The position numbers and the translations under genes were made by a program. From assembly GCA_018334015.1 (NCBI GenBank), contig JAGXTI010000033.1:1-54031 (forward strand): DNA of 54,031 nt. The letters run 5' to 3'. The DNA comes from Silanimonas sp. (GTDB lineage Bacteria; Pseudomonadota; Gammaproteobacteria; Xanthomonadales; Xanthomonadaceae). The notes beneath the pieces were generated by a model. It searched no databases. It saw only the letters and a list, made by a program, of their open reading frames with translations, and had not been told where the DNA came from. Positions 28,042 through 37,557 of the stretch are shown here, one piece after another (positions within the stretch are counted from its first letter, which is position 1; each line of letters starts with the position of its first letter).

Positions 28042-28133
28042 GACGACTTCGACCGCATCGCCGGCCGCTTCGCCGATGCCGAGAATGCGTTCGAGCCACC
28101 GGCGCCGGCCACCGCGTCGCCGCCGGTGCCGCC

Positions 28134-30983
28134 GTGAACCGCGTGCCGGCCCGCGTGGTCGAACCCGACTTCAAGGTCCTGTTCGAGGCGACGCCCGGGC
28201 TGTTCCTGGCCCTGGACCCCAGCCTGCACATCGTCGCGGTCAGCGATGCCTACCTCGCGGCGACCATGACCCGCCGCGACGACATGCTCGGGCGGCACCT
28301 GTTCGAGGTGTTTCCCGACAATCCCGACGACCCCAATGCCAATGCCGTGCGCAACCTGGCGGCCTCGCTGCAGCGCGTGCTGCACACCCGCCAGGCCGAC
28401 GCCATGCCGGTGCAGAAGTACGACATCCGCAAGCCCGCCCGCGAGGGCGGCGGTTTCGAAGCGCACTACTGGAGCCCGAAGAACTCGCCGGTGCTCGCCG
28501 CCGACGGCGCCTTGCGATACATTATCCACCGCGTCGAGGACGTCACCGAGTTCGTGCGCCTGCAGTCGGCCGGCAGCGAGCGGGGCGAGCTCACCGAGGC
28601 GCTGCGGCAGCGCGCCGAGCAGATAGAGGCCGAGGTCTACGCCCGCACCACCGAAGCCGCCAACATCAGCGCCGAGCTCAAGCGCGCCAACGAGGCCTTG
28701 GAACGGCAGGCGCGCGAACTCGGTGTCCGGCAGCAGGAACTGGAGCTCGCCCGGCGCGCGCTGGAACACAAGAACGCCGAGCTCGATCGCGCCTCGCGCT
28801 ACAAGTCGGACTTTCTCGCGCACATGTCGCACGAGATCCGCACGCCGATGAACGCCATCATCGGCATGAGCCACTTGGCGCTGCAGACCGGGCTCGACGA
28901 GCGTCAGCGCAACTACGTGCAGAAGGTGCACCGCTCGGCGCGCGGCCTGCTCGGCATCCTCAACGACATCCTCGACTTCTCCAAGATCGAGGCCGGCAAG
29001 ATCGACCTCGAGGCGATCGAGTTCCGCCTCGAGGACGTGTTCGACCACGTCGGCGGCATCATCGCCGCGCACACCCAGGACAAGGGCATCGAGCTGCTGT
29101 TCGATATCGCGCCGGAACTGCCGACCGCGCTGATCGGCGATCCGTTGCGGCTGGGCCAGGTGCTGCTCAATCTTGCCAACAATGCGGTCCGCTTCACCGA
29201 GCGCGGCGAGGTGGTGATCGGCGCGCGCCCGGTATTCAATCGCGGCGCCGAAGCCGAGCTGCACTTCTGGGTGCGCGACAGCGGCATCGGCATGAGTCCG
29301 GAGCAGGTCGGGCGCATCTTCCAGGCTTTCACCCAGGCCGAATCCTCGACCACCCGCCACTTCGGCGGCACCGGCCTGGGCCTTGCCATCTCCAAGCGGC
29401 TGGTGCAACTGATGGGCGGGCAGATCTGGGTCGAAAGCAAGCAGGGGCACGGGAGCACCTTCCACTTCCGCGCCCGTCTCGGCCTGCAGGACCAGCCGCA
29501 GCGCCAACGCCTGCTCGATGCCAACGGCTTCGCCGGGATGCGCGTGCTGCTGCTCGACGACAATGCCGCGGCGCGCGAAGTGATCGGCTCGATGCTGGAG
29601 CGTTACGGCCTGTACGTGGACCGGGTCGCGAACCTCGACGAGGCCTTGCGCCACTGCGATGCGCTGTCGCGCCAGGACATGGCCTTCGATCTCTACCTGG
29701 TCGACCAGGACATGCCGGAGCACGATGGCCTGCACTGTCTGCAGCGCCTGCGCGGCGAACGCGAAACCCCGCCGGCGGTATTGATGGCCGACAGCCTCTG
29801 CGTCGACGCCAGCACCAGCCTCGCCGCCGAGCGCGGCCAGCGCATCGCCGCCGTGCTGGCCAAGCCGGCGACGCCATCGGGCCTGCTGGAAGCGGTCGCC
29901 GCCGGTTTCGGGCGGCAACTGCAGGTGCCGGCGCGCTCGCGCGAGCGGCTCGGCGAGCGGCTCGACTCGCAGCACCAGATGCGTGGCCGCCGCGTGCTGC
30001 TGGTCGAGGACAACGACCTCAACCAGGAACTGGCGCTGGACCTGCTGCGCAGTGCCGGCGTCGCGGTGGTGGTGGCCAACAACGGCCGCGAGGCGCTCGA
30101 CGTGTTGGCCCGCGATGCCGCCTTCGACGCGGTGCTGATGGACTGCCAGATGCCGGTGATGGACGGCTACACCGCCGCCCGCGAGATCCGCCGCCATCCG
30201 GACTGGCAGCATCTGGTCATCATCGCCCTGACCGCGAATGTGATGAGCGGCGACCGCGAGCGCATCCTTGCCGCCGGCATGAACGATTGCATCGGCAAGC
30301 CGATCGACATCGACGCCATGTTCCTGACCTTGGCGCGCTGGTTGAGTCCCGGTTCCTCCCTGGGTGAATCCGCAGCGCAGAGCGCGGACGGATTCGGCGA
30401 GCTGCCCGGCATCGATCGCGGCGCCGGGCTGGCGGCCACCCACAACAATCCCGAGCTGTACCGCAAGCTGCTGCAGCGCTTCCTCGCCGGCCAGCGCGAC
30501 TTCGCGCGCGACTTCCGAGCCGCGCTGGCGGCTGGCGATCGCGAGCGCGCCTGCCGCGCTGCGCATACGCTCAAGGGCAGCGCCGGCACCATCGGCGCGC
30601 GGTCGCTGCAGGCGCTCGCCGCTCAGCTCGAGACTGCCTGCAGCGATGGCGATACGCTCCCGGCCGCCCTGGTCGAGGCCGCGCTCGACCCGCTCGAACG
30701 CGAGCTGGCGACGGTGCTCGACGGGATCGCGCGGATGCCGGTCGATCCGCCGGCCAACATCACGCCGATGAGCGCAGCGGAGATCGACGCGGCACTGCAG
30801 CGACTGCGCGCGCTGGTTGCCGGCAACGACACCCGCGCCGTGGCGCTGATGGCGCAACTGAGACCGCATCTCGTCACCGGCGACGGAACGCCGGACTGGC
30901 CGGCGGTGGCGCGGGCGATCGAGGACTACCGCTTCGAGGACGCGACCCGGCTGCTGGATGACGGTGCCCAGACGCAGGCGTAA
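28134..30983 (+). CDS. Hybrid sensor histidine kinase with two receivers and HPt
   Basis: Encodes 949 residues and is soluble by inspection. Order: PAS (~8-140), a long coiled coil (~150-225), HisKA with His233 in [20 protein letters not shown], HATPase_c with [16 protein letters not shown] and [14 protein letters not shown], receiver 1 (~469-585, Asp524 in [11 protein letters not shown]), receiver 2 (~620-738, Asp670 in [17 protein letters not shown]), and HPt with His811 in [17 protein letters not shown] full BarA/ArcB-like phosphorelay. The GTG start overlaps the ancestral stop of the HD-GYP gene, so that regulator is its likely output partner. Confidence 0.92.
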   Translation: MNRVPARVVEPDFKVLFEATPGLFLALDPSLHIVAVSDAYLAATMTRRDDMLGRHLFEVFPDNPDDPNANAVRNLAASLQRVLHTRQADAMPVQKYDIRKPAREGGGFEAHYWSPKNSPVLAADGALRYIIHRVEDVTEFVRLQSAGSERGELTEALRQRAEQIEAEVYARTTEAANISAELKRANEALERQARELGVRQQELELARRALEHKNAELDRASRYKSDFLAHMSHEIRTPMNAIIGMSHLALQTGLDERQRNYVQKVHRSARGLLGILNDILDFSKIEAGKIDLEAIEFRLEDVFDHVGGIIAAHTQDKGIELLFDIAPELPTALIGDPLRLGQVLLNLANNAVRFTERGEVVIGARPVFNRGAEAELHFWVRDSGIGMSPEQVGRIFQAFTQAESSTTRHFGGTGLGLAISKRLVQLMGGQIWVESKQGHGSTFHFRARLGLQDQPQRQRLLDANGFAGMRVLLLDDNAAAREVIGSMLERYGLYVDRVANLDEALRHCDALSRQDMAFDLYLVDQDMPEHDGLHCLQRLRGERETPPAVLMADSLCVDASTSLAAERGQRIAAVLAKPATPSGLLEAVAAGFGRQLQVPARSRERLGERLDSQHQMRGRRVLLVEDNDLNQELALDLLRSAGVAVVVANNGREALDVLARDAAFDAVLMDCQMPVMDGYTAAREIRRHPDWQHLVIIALTANVMSGDRERILAAGMNDCIGKPIDIDAMFLTLARWLSPGSSLGESAAQSADGFGELPGIDRGAGLAATHNNPELYRKLLQRFLAGQRDFARDFRAALAAGDRERACRAAHTLKGSAGTIGARSLQALAAQLETACSDGDTLPAALVEAALDPLERELATVLDGIARMPVDPPANITPMSAAEIDAALQRLRALVAGNDTRAVALMAQLRPHLVTGDGTPDWPAVARAIEDYRFEDATRLLDDGAQTQA

Positions 30984-31162
30984 GGCAAGCGAACCCTCAG
31001 GGACCAGCCCCGCCTGGTGCGATGCCGCCGGCACGCCCTACCTGGTTGGGACGGTCATCGTGTGCGAGGCGCGCCGTCGACTCGTGCTGGAGCTCGCAGA
31101 CGCATCCTGGCCGCGAGCGGCTGCGCCCTGCGGCTGGCTACAGCGCAGAAGAGCGCGCTGAG

Positions 31163-32122
31163 CTACTTCGCAAACAGCCTTCGCGGCAGCCACCAGAGGT
31201 ACATCACCATGCCGAACAGCTCGACCAACGACTGCACGACGATGACCAGCGCAACGACCTCCCATCCGGCTGGCAGGGTCAGCGCGAAGGGTAGAACGAC
31301 GAACGAATTGCGAGTCCCCAGGCTGAAGGCCAGTGTGCGCCCCTGGGCAACCTCCAGGCGGAAGGCACTTGCGAGTGCGCGCGCCATGAGCGCAGCCACG
31401 ATCAGAAAGCCGATGAATACCGGGACCACGATCGGCAACAGGGCCAACGCTTCGACCGCAGTCCCGGCCTGGGCGCCGGCGATGAGGAAGACGACGACGG
31501 CAAGCAGAGGCACTGGCCACCAGGCCAGGCGTTCGCGCGTGGTGGCCCGTTCGGGTCGGGCTTCCATCCAGCGCTCGGACAGAGCGGCCAACCCGAGCGG
31601 GGCCAACACCAGTACAACGGCGGGCCAGACGTCGGCCGGCGTCAACGCCGCAGACAGGTCGGCACCGGCCATCATCCACAGATACAGCGGCAGCAGGGCG
31701 AGTTGCAGCAGCAGGTTGATCGGCGTCACCGCGATGGCGCGGGGGACATCCCCTTTACCCAATTTGCTTAAGGTGATGAACCAGTCGGTGCATGGGACCA
31801 GCAGTGCAAGCAGCACGCCCAGACGCAACGCGGGGTCTGGCGGCAAGAGAGCAACCATGCCCCACACAACTGGCGGAATCAGGAGAAAGTTGCCGATCAG
31901 CACCGCCGTGATGAAGCGCCGATCGCGGCAGGCGTCCGCCAAGTGAAGCAAGGGTATCTGGACGAACGTGGCATAGAGCAAGGCGCCCAGCACGGGCCAC
32001 AGCAGCATCTCGAAGGCTGGCCCGATCTGCGGCGCAAACGTCCCCAGCACCAGGCCTGGCGCGATGGCCGCCAGGTAGACCCAAACCTGCCGCCTTTCCA
32101 AGGTTTCTCGTGTCAGTCTCAT
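31163..32122 (-). CDS. ACR3-like arsenic resistance transporter (BASS fold)
   Basis: Encodes 319 residues with about ten hydrophobic helices, no signal peptide. LLVPCTDWFITLSKLGKGDVPRA has the conserved helix-4 Cys region of ACR3-type permeases, and LGTRNSFVVLPFALTLP matches the second half of the fold. ACR3 proteins export arsenite, and some relatives antimonite, driven by the proton gradient. No arsR, arsC or arsH is adjacent, so the substrate is inferred. The gene sits between the hybrid kinase (convergent) and tRNA-Gly inside the direct-repeat-bounded segment. Confidence 0.8.
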   Translation of the reverse strand: MRLTRETLERRQVWVYLAAIAPGLVLGTFAPQIGPAFEMLLWPVLGALLYATFVQIPLLHLADACRDRRFITAVLIGNFLLIPPVVWGMVALLPPDPALRLGVLLALLVPCTDWFITLSKLGKGDVPRAIAVTPINLLLQLALLPLYLWMMAGADLSAALTPADVWPAVVLVLAPLGLAALSERWMEARPERATTRERLAWWPVPLLAVVVFLIAGAQAGTAVEALALLPIVVPVFIGFLIVAALMARALASAFRLEVAQGRTLAFSLGTRNSFVVLPFALTLPAGWEVVALVIVVQSLVELFGMVMYLWWLPRRLFAK

Positions 32123-32383
32123 CGTGGGCTGTTCAATCCTCGCCCCATAGCCGGGTCACGAATTGACTTGCATGACCCCAGGCCGCAAGCCGGTCTTGCT
32201 CGAACCTCCATCAACAACCCGGAAGCCGCACGATCCGCAAAATGGACTCGAAGTGGACTTGGAAGTGCCGGCTGCAGGCGGATCGCAGTGGACCACGGCC
32301 GAGCGTCGAAGAGAGGAAAAGTCCTTGTGTGGCAACGACTTGCAGACTCTCTTGGACTTCTGCGGAAGTCCGCAGAATGATGC

Positions 32384-32403
32384 GATGGAGCGGGTGATGG
32401 GAA
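32384..32403. repeat. Direct repeat, tRNA-borne copy
   Basis: Overlaps the 3' end of tRNA-Gly and matches 26592-26611 at 19 of 20 positions. tRNA 3' ends are classic targets of tyrosine-recombinase elements; here the tRNA copy is intact. Confidence 0.55.
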
Positions 32404-32459
32404 TCGAACCCACGTTCGCAGCTTGGGAAGCTGCTGTCTTACCATTAGACGACACCCGC
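32386..32459 (-). tRNA. tRNA-Gly(CCC)
   Basis: A complete cloverleaf on the minus strand. Acceptor GCGGGTG/CACCCGC (7 bp), D-stem GTCT/AGAC, anticodon stem GCAGC/GCTGC enclosing TTCCCAA (anticodon CCC), T-arm with TTCGAAT, discriminator T, and encoded CCA at 32386-32388. It reads glycine GGG codons. Its 3' end is duplicated at 26592-26611. Confidence 0.95.
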
Positions 32460-32509
32460 GGCCCATCGATTATGGCGGTGCCCGCGCCAACCGTGCAATG
32501 CGAGTGCCC

Positions 32510-32710
32510 ATGCTGATCCACCTCAACGGCGAAGCCCGCCGCCTCGACGCCCCCTGCAGCCTGGCCCAACTGCTTGCCGAGGCCGGCCTTGCCGGTCGGC
32601 GGGTCGCTATCGAGGTCAATGGCGCCATCGTGCCGCGGGGCCGCCACGCCGAGCACCAGCTCGCCGACGGCGACCGCATCGAGATCGTGCATGCCCTGGG
32701 CGGCGGCTGA
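32510..32710 (+). CDS. thiS: Sulfur carrier protein ThiS
   Basis: Encodes 66 residues. A ubiquitin-fold protein whose C-terminal Gly-Gly (HALGGG) is adenylated by ThiF and thiocarboxylated to donate sulfur for the thiamine thiazole ring. Internal landmarks are [10 protein letters not shown] and [10 protein letters not shown]. An in-frame ATG four codons earlier (32498) is an alternative. thiG follows after 17 bases. Confidence 0.93.
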   Translation: MLIHLNGEARRLDAPCSLAQLLAEAGLAGRRVAIEVNGAIVPRGRHAEHQLADGDRIEIVHALGGG

Positions 32711-32727
32711 GACGCCATAATGCGGCG

Positions 32728-33522
32728 ATGACGACCCACGACCCGCACGCCCCGCTCCTGATCGCCGGCAAGGCCTACCGCTCGCGCCTGCTCACCGGCA
32801 CCGGCAAGTTCAAAGACCTCGACGAAACCCGCCGCGCCACCGAGGCCGCCGGCGCCGAGATCGTCACCGTCGCGATCCGCCGCACGAACATCGGGCAGAA
32901 CGCCGGCGAGCCGAACCTGCTCGACGTGCTGCCGCCGGACCGCTACACGATCCTGCCCAACACCGCCGGCTGCTACAGCGCCGACGACGCCGTTCGCACC
33001 TGCCGCCTCGCGCGCGAACTGCTCGACGGCCACACGCTCGTCAAGCTCGAAGTGCTGGGCGATCCGAAAACCCTCTACCCGCACATGCCGGAGACCCTGA
33101 AGGCCGCCGAGATCCTCGTCGCCGACGGCTTCGAGGTGATGGTCTACTGCACCGACGACCCGATCCAGGCCAAGCGCCTCGAGGAAATCGGCTGCGTGGC
33201 GGTGATGCCGTTGGCGGCCCCCATCGGCTCGGGCTTGGGCATCCAGAACAAATGGAGCCTGCTCGAGATCGTCGAGAATGCCAAGGTGCCGATCCTCGTC
33301 GATGCCGGCGTCGGCACCGCCTCGGATGCCGCGGTCGCGATGGAGTTGGGCTGCGACGGCGTGCTGATGAACACCGCCATCGCCGGCGCGCGCGACCCGG
33401 TGCTGATGGCCCAAGCGATGCGCAAGGCGGTCGAAGCCGGCCGCGAGGCATTCCTTGCCGGCCGCATCCCGCGCAAGCGCTACGCCTCGGCCTCGTCGCC
33501 GACCGACGGGCTGTTTTTCTGA
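32728..33522 (+). CDS. thiG: Thiazole synthase
   Basis: Encodes 264 residues, usual ThiG length. It combines deoxyxylulose 5-phosphate, dehydroglycine and ThiS-thiocarboxylate into the thiazole phosphate of thiamine. Landmarks are [32 protein letters not shown], the Schiff-base Lys region VKLEVLGD, and the phosphate-binding [18 protein letters not shown]. thiF, thiH/thiO are not in view. Confidence 0.96.
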   Translation: MTTHDPHAPLLIAGKAYRSRLLTGTGKFKDLDETRRATEAAGAEIVTVAIRRTNIGQNAGEPNLLDVLPPDRYTILPNTAGCYSADDAVRTCRLARELLDGHTLVKLEVLGDPKTLYPHMPETLKAAEILVADGFEVMVYCTDDPIQAKRLEEIGCVAVMPLAAPIGSGLGIQNKWSLLEIVENAKVPILVDAGVGTASDAAVAMELGCDGVLMNTAIAGARDPVLMAQAMRKAVEAGREAFLAGRIPRKRYASASSPTDGLFF

Positions 33523-33550
33523 TGACCAACGGCAGCAGCGCCGGCCACGC

Positions 33551-34306
33551 ATGCTGAAGAAGCCCTTCATCGAGGTGCCGGGGCAGCGCCAGGTGCGCAG
33601 CTTCGTGCTGCGCCAGGGCCGACTCACCGCCGGCCAGCAGCGGGCCTTGGACGAGCAGTGGCCGCGCTTCGGCCTCGACTTCGCCGGCGCGCCGCGCGAT
33701 TTCGCGGCAGCGTTCGGGCGCGAGGCACCGCTGGTGGTCGAGATCGGCTTCGGCAATGGCGAGCAACTGCTGTTCGCGGCGGAGAACGAGCCCCACAAGA
33801 ACCTCGTCGGCATCGAGGTGCACGCGCCCGGCGTCGGCCGCCTTCTGCACGGGGCCGCGGAGCTCGCCGCCCGGAGCGCAGCGGCGCCGAACCTGCGCGT
33901 CTACTGCCACGACGCTGTCGAAGTGCTGCGACACGACATCGCCGACGCCACACTCGACGAGGTCCGCATCTACTTCCCCGACCCCTGGCACAAGAAGCGC
34001 CACCACAAGCGCCGCCTCATCCAGCTGGAGTTCGTGGCCCTGCTGGCCACCAAGCTGAAAGCCGGCGGCCTGCTCCACCTCGCCACCGACTGGGAGGACT
34101 ACGCCCGGCAGATGCACGAAGTCGGTGCGGCCGAGCCGCGCCTGCGCAACGTCGCCGGCACCGGCCCCGTCGATGCCGCCAGCGGCGACGCGCTGGTGCG
34201 CGGCACGGTGCAGCGCCCGGCATGGCGGCGGCAGACGCATTTCGAGGCCCGCGGCCTGAAACTGGGCCACGGCGTGTGGGATCTGCTCTTCGAACGTACC
34301 GGCTGA
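33551..34306 (+). CDS. trmB: tRNA (guanine-N7)-methyltransferase
   Basis: Encodes 251 residues. TrmB forms m7G at position 46 of tRNAs using [19 protein letters not shown] is the SAM loop, [13 protein letters not shown] follows, and [19 protein letters not shown] is the TrmB signature carrying the catalytic Asp. The C-terminus [10 protein letters not shown] is also typical. The start [13 protein letters not shown] is chosen by conservation. It follows thiG by 28 bases. Confidence 0.95.
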   Translation: MLKKPFIEVPGQRQVRSFVLRQGRLTAGQQRALDEQWPRFGLDFAGAPRDFAAAFGREAPLVVEIGFGNGEQLLFAAENEPHKNLVGIEVHAPGVGRLLHGAAELAARSAAAPNLRVYCHDAVEVLRHDIADATLDEVRIYFPDPWHKKRHHKRRLIQLEFVALLATKLKAGGLLHLATDWEDYARQMHEVGAAEPRLRNVAGTGPVDAASGDALVRGTVQRPAWRRQTHFEARGLKLGHGVWDLLFERTG

Positions 34307-34319
34307 AGGAGCCTCGGGC

Positions 34320-36179
34320 ATGGAGAACGCCGCACCCGCACTGAGCACCGACATGCTGGTGGTGCTCGGGCTGGTCGGCTTCACCCTGCTGATGTTCATG
34401 ACCGAGCGCATCCGCGCCGATGCCACCGCGCTGGTCGTGCTGGTGGCGCTCGGGTTGTTCGGCATCGTCCCGGCCTCGCAACTGTTCAATGGCTTCGCCG
34501 GAAATGCGGTGATCAGCCTGATGGCAACCATGGTGCTGGCCGCCGGGCTCGATCGCACCGGCGTGCTCAACCGGATCGCGGTGAACCTGCTGCGCGCCTC
34601 CAAGGGCATGGAACCGCGGCTTTTGCTGCTGAGCTCCGCTGTGGCCGCCGGGCTTTCGGCCTTCATGCAGAACCCGGCGGTCGCCGGGCTGATGCTGCCG
34701 GTGGCCTCGCGCCTGTCCAACCGCACTGGCATCGCCCTGTCACGACTGCTGTTGCCGATCGCGGTGGCCATCATCATGGGCGGCTCGCTGACCATGATCG
34801 GCTCCTCGCCGCTGATCCTGCTCAACGACCTGCTGCTGGCCGCCAACCGCCACCTGCCGCCCGGCGTCGATGCCCTGCAACCGCTGCCGCTGTTCGCGCC
34901 CCTGCCGGTGGGTTTGGCTCTGGTCGTGCTCGGCCTCGTCTATTGGCATTTCGGGGCCCGTCGCTGGTTGGCCGACGATGCCCTCAAAGGCGTGGCACCG
35001 GCCCGTACCGAGAGCTATTTCGCCAAGGCCTACGGCATCGAGGGCGATCTGTGGGAACTGACCCTGAGCGCCGACAGCCCGCTGGTCGGCATGCGCGTCG
35101 GTGAGGCCGAACTGCAGCCTGGCGCACCGCTCTACCTCGCACTGGCCAGCAACGGCGCGGCACGGCTGGCGCCACCCACCGATGAGCGCTTGTGGGTGGG
35201 CAGCGTGATCGGGGTGATGGGCGAGCGCCAGGCCATCCAGGACTACGCGCAGAAGAACCTGCTGCGCGCCTCGACCCGCCTGCGCCACTTCGCCGACCTG
35301 TTCAATCCGGCCCGCGCCGGCATCTCAGAGGCGGTGGTGCCGCCGACCTCGGCCTTCGTCGGCCGCCGCCCCGAGGAACTGCGCCTGCGCAAGCGGGCCG
35401 GCATCAGCCTGCTTGCCATCAACCGCGACAACCAGGTCTGGCGCGAGAACCTGCGCGGCATCCCGCTCAAGGCCGGTGACCTGCTGGTGTTCCACAGCAT
35501 CTGGACCGACCTCGCCCAGGCCGCCGAATCGCGCGATTTCGTGGTGGTCACCGATTACCCGAAGGACGAGCAGCGTCCGCACAAGCTGGGCTGGGCACTG
35601 ACCATCTTCGCGGCGACCATGGCGCTGGCCTTCAGCACGCTCGTGCCGGTGCCGCTGGCCCTGATGGCCGGTGCCGCCGCCCTGCTGGTCACCGGCGTGC
35701 TCGACATGGACGAGGCCTACGCCGCCATCGGCTGGCGCACCGTGTTCCTGATGGCCTGCCTGATCCCGCTCGGCTGGGCGATGGACGCCACCGGCGCCGC
35801 CCACTGGCTGGCCCAGCACAGCTTGGCCCGACTGGGGCCGGAGCTGCCGCTGTGGGGCCTGGAGTTCGCGGTCGCGGTGCTGGCCGCGGCCTTCGCCCTG
35901 GTCATCGGCAACATCGGGGCCACGGTCATCGTGGTGCCGATGGCGATCCAGCTCGCCCTCGGTGCCGGCGGCAGCCCGGTGGCCTTCGCCCTGATCGCCG
36001 CGCTGGCCGCGTCCAACAACCTGCTCTCGGCCTCGAACCCGGTGCTGGCGATGGTCGCCGGTCCGGCCGGCTACAGCGCCCGCGACTTCTGGCGCACCGG
36101 CTGGCCGCTGACCCTGGTCTACCTGGTGGTGACCGTCGGCATGGTCAATCTGACGATGTGGCTCCTGCCCTTCGCCTGA
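34320..36179 (+). CDS. SLC13-family (DASS) anion transporter with two TrkA-C domains
   Basis: Encodes 619 residues. A first set of membrane helices (~14-215) contains the QNPAVAGLMLPVA and GGSLTMIGSSPLILLND motifs of the divalent anion transporter fold. Two soluble RCK-C/TrkA_C domains lie about 230-415. A second helical set (~430-619) has GNIGATVIVVPMA and AASNNLLSASNPVLAMVAGP. Family substrates include sulfate and dicarboxylates; inserted TrkA-C domains are common in sulfate-type members. It begins 13 bases after trmB. Confidence 0.88.
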   Translation: MENAAPALSTDMLVVLGLVGFTLLMFMTERIRADATALVVLVALGLFGIVPASQLFNGFAGNAVISLMATMVLAAGLDRTGVLNRIAVNLLRASKGMEPRLLLLSSAVAAGLSAFMQNPAVAGLMLPVASRLSNRTGIALSRLLLPIAVAIIMGGSLTMIGSSPLILLNDLLLAANRHLPPGVDALQPLPLFAPLPVGLALVVLGLVYWHFGARRWLADDALKGVAPARTESYFAKAYGIEGDLWELTLSADSPLVGMRVGEAELQPGAPLYLALASNGAARLAPPTDERLWVGSVIGVMGERQAIQDYAQKNLLRASTRLRHFADLFNPARAGISEAVVPPTSAFVGRRPEELRLRKRAGISLLAINRDNQVWRENLRGIPLKAGDLLVFHSIWTDLAQAAESRDFVVVTDYPKDEQRPHKLGWALTIFAATMALAFSTLVPVPLALMAGAAALLVTGVLDMDEAYAAIGWRTVFLMACLIPLGWAMDATGAAHWLAQHSLARLGPELPLWGLEFAVAVLAAAFALVIGNIGATVIVVPMAIQLALGAGGSPVAFALIAALAASNNLLSASNPVLAMVAGPAGYSARDFWRTGWPLTLVYLVVTVGMVNLTMWLLPFA

Positions 36180-36195
36180 AAACGCGGCGCGGACC

Positions 36196-36558
36196 TCAGA
36201 TCGGCGACCAGGCCACCTGCCAGCCGCCGGCGACGGCACGCACCGCCAGCGGCTGCAAGCCACCGCCCCGGCCCGGCCCCTCGACGCAGCGCCCGCCCTC
36301 CAGCTCGAACTGCGCCCCGTGCGCCGCGCAGACCAGCCGGCCGGCATGTTGGAGGAAACGCCCCGGCGCGTAATCGAGCCGGCGCCCGGCATGCGGGCAG
36401 GCATTCAGCCAGACCGAAAGCGCCTGCCCACGCCGCTGCGCGAGCACCTCGACGGCCGCCGCGTCCTCGCCCAGGCGCAGGCCCACCAGTTCGCCCTCCG
36501 GGACCTGCGCCGGCTCGATTAACGCTTCGCTTACCTGCCCCACCGGCTCGACCTCCAT
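36196..36558 (-). CDS. Rieske [2Fe-2S] ferredoxin-like protein
   Basis: Encodes 120 residues. Cluster ligands are visible as CPHAGRRLDYAPG and CAAHGAQFELEGG, the two CxH/CxxH boxes of a Rieske domain. No membrane segment, so it is probably a soluble electron carrier or a NirD-like small subunit. The ATG at 36558 gives MEVEPVGQV; a GTG two codons upstream is possible. It is convergent with the SLC13 gene and divergent from the small membrane protein. Confidence 0.85.
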   Translation of the reverse strand: MEVEPVGQVSEALIEPAQVPEGELVGLRLGEDAAAVEVLAQRRGQALSVWLNACPHAGRRLDYAPGRFLQHAGRLVCAAHGAQFELEGGRCVEGPGRGGGLQPLAVRAVAGGWQVAWSPI

Positions 36559-36589
36559 ACTCACGGCCCCGATTCTCGCATTCCCCGCC

Positions 36590-36859
36590 GTGACCGGACC
36601 GTTCCAGCGCCTGTTCCGCTTCCGCCCCAGCCGTCCCCGCCATCCGCTCGGCCGGATCGCCTTCGCCCTGGTCGGCGTCCTGCTGGCCCTGCTGCTGCTG
36701 GCCGGCAGCGTGTTCATCGGTCTGGGCATGCTGGCCTGGCATTTCGGCCGCAAGCTGCGCCGTCCAGCCGCCGTGCCCGCACGCAGCGGCGTGATCGAGG
36801 GCGAATGCCGCGTGCTCGCTCCTCGCGTCCTGCCCCAGAGCGCCAGCTCCAGCCGATGA
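36590..36859 (+). CDS. Small hypothetical membrane protein, coupled to FAH-family gene
   Basis: Encodes 89 residues from a GTG. A basic N-terminus precedes one long hydrophobic stretch (RIAFALVGVLLALLLLAGSVFIGLGML), then a short tail with GVIEGECRVL, a motif I associate with small uncharacterised proteobacterial membrane proteins. The TGA overlaps the ATG of the FAH gene, which supports its reality. Confidence 0.65.
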   Translation: MTGPFQRLFRFRPSRPRHPLGRIAFALVGVLLALLLLAGSVFIGLGMLAWHFGRKLRRPAAVPARSGVIEGECRVLAPRVLPQSASSSR

Positions 36860-37548
36860 ACCGCGACCTGTTTGCCGCCGCGGCGGTTCCGCGGCTGCCC
36901 TTCATCGAGCGCGACCTGCTTTTCCCGGTCCATCGCATCTACTGCGTGGGCCGTAATTTCGCCGAGCACGCCAGAGAAATGGGCGCGCCTCTCGAACGCG
37001 GCACCCCGACGATCTTCATGAAGCCGGCCGATGCCGTGCACCTCGATGCCGCCCTGCCCTACCCGCCGGGCACCCGCGACCTGCACCACGAGGTCGAGAT
37101 GGTGGTGGCGCTGGGCCGTGACGCCGACGGCCCGCTGGCGGCGGGCGAGGGCCTGGCCCTGGTCTGCGGCCACGGCGTCGGCCTCGACCTGACCCGCCGC
37201 GACCTGCAGGCCATCGCCAAGGACAAGCGCCTGCCCTGGGACGTGGCCAAGGGCTTCGATGCCTCGGCGCCGGTTTCGGCGCTGCGCCATGTCGACGATG
37301 GCCGCCCCAGCCCGGACACCCTGCTCTGGCTCGAGGTCAACGGCGAGCGCCGGCAGCTCGCCCGGCTGGAGGACATGATCTTCGGCGTCGACGAGATCCT
37401 CGTGCACCTCTCGCGCCTGTTCCGGCTGCGCGCCGGCGACCTCGTCTTCATGGGCACGCCGGCCGGTGTCGCCGCGCTGCAGCCCGGCGACCGCTACCGG
37501 GCCGTGCTGGAAGGCATCGCTCAGCTCGAGGGCCGGGTGCTCGGCTGA
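36856..37548 (+). CDS. Fumarylacetoacetate hydrolase family protein
   Basis: Encodes 230 residues, the short single-domain FAH type. The core begins FPVHRIYCVGRNFAEHAREMG; metal ligands lie in HHEVEMVVALG with the downstream Asp in GHGVGLDLTRRDLQ, and GTPAGVAALQPGD is typical. Members hydrolyse or decarboxylate oxaloacetate, acylpyruvates or related diketo acids. The start follows the coupled small ORF; the upstream frame extension is not conserved. Convergent with the M61-like gene. Confidence 0.88.
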   Translation: MNRDLFAAAAVPRLPFIERDLLFPVHRIYCVGRNFAEHAREMGAPLERGTPTIFMKPADAVHLDAALPYPPGTRDLHHEVEMVVALGRDADGPLAAGEGLALVCGHGVGLDLTRRDLQAIAKDKRLPWDVAKGFDASAPVSALRHVDDGRPSPDTLLWLEVNGERRQLARLEDMIFGVDEILVHLSRLFRLRAGDLVFMGTPAGVAALQPGDRYRAVLEGIAQLEGRVLG

Positions 37549-37557
37549 TCGGCCACC

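Noticed and set aside
32358-32377. Nine-base inverted repeat (TTCTGCGGA) just after tRNA-Gly as its terminator.
   Set aside because: The stem is good and the position right, but no U-tract follows on the minus strand.
32123-32385. Intergenic stretch between the ACR3-like gene and tRNA-Gly as a possible integrase remnant.
   Set aside because: No frame resembles a recombinase; only short arginine-rich shadows are visible.
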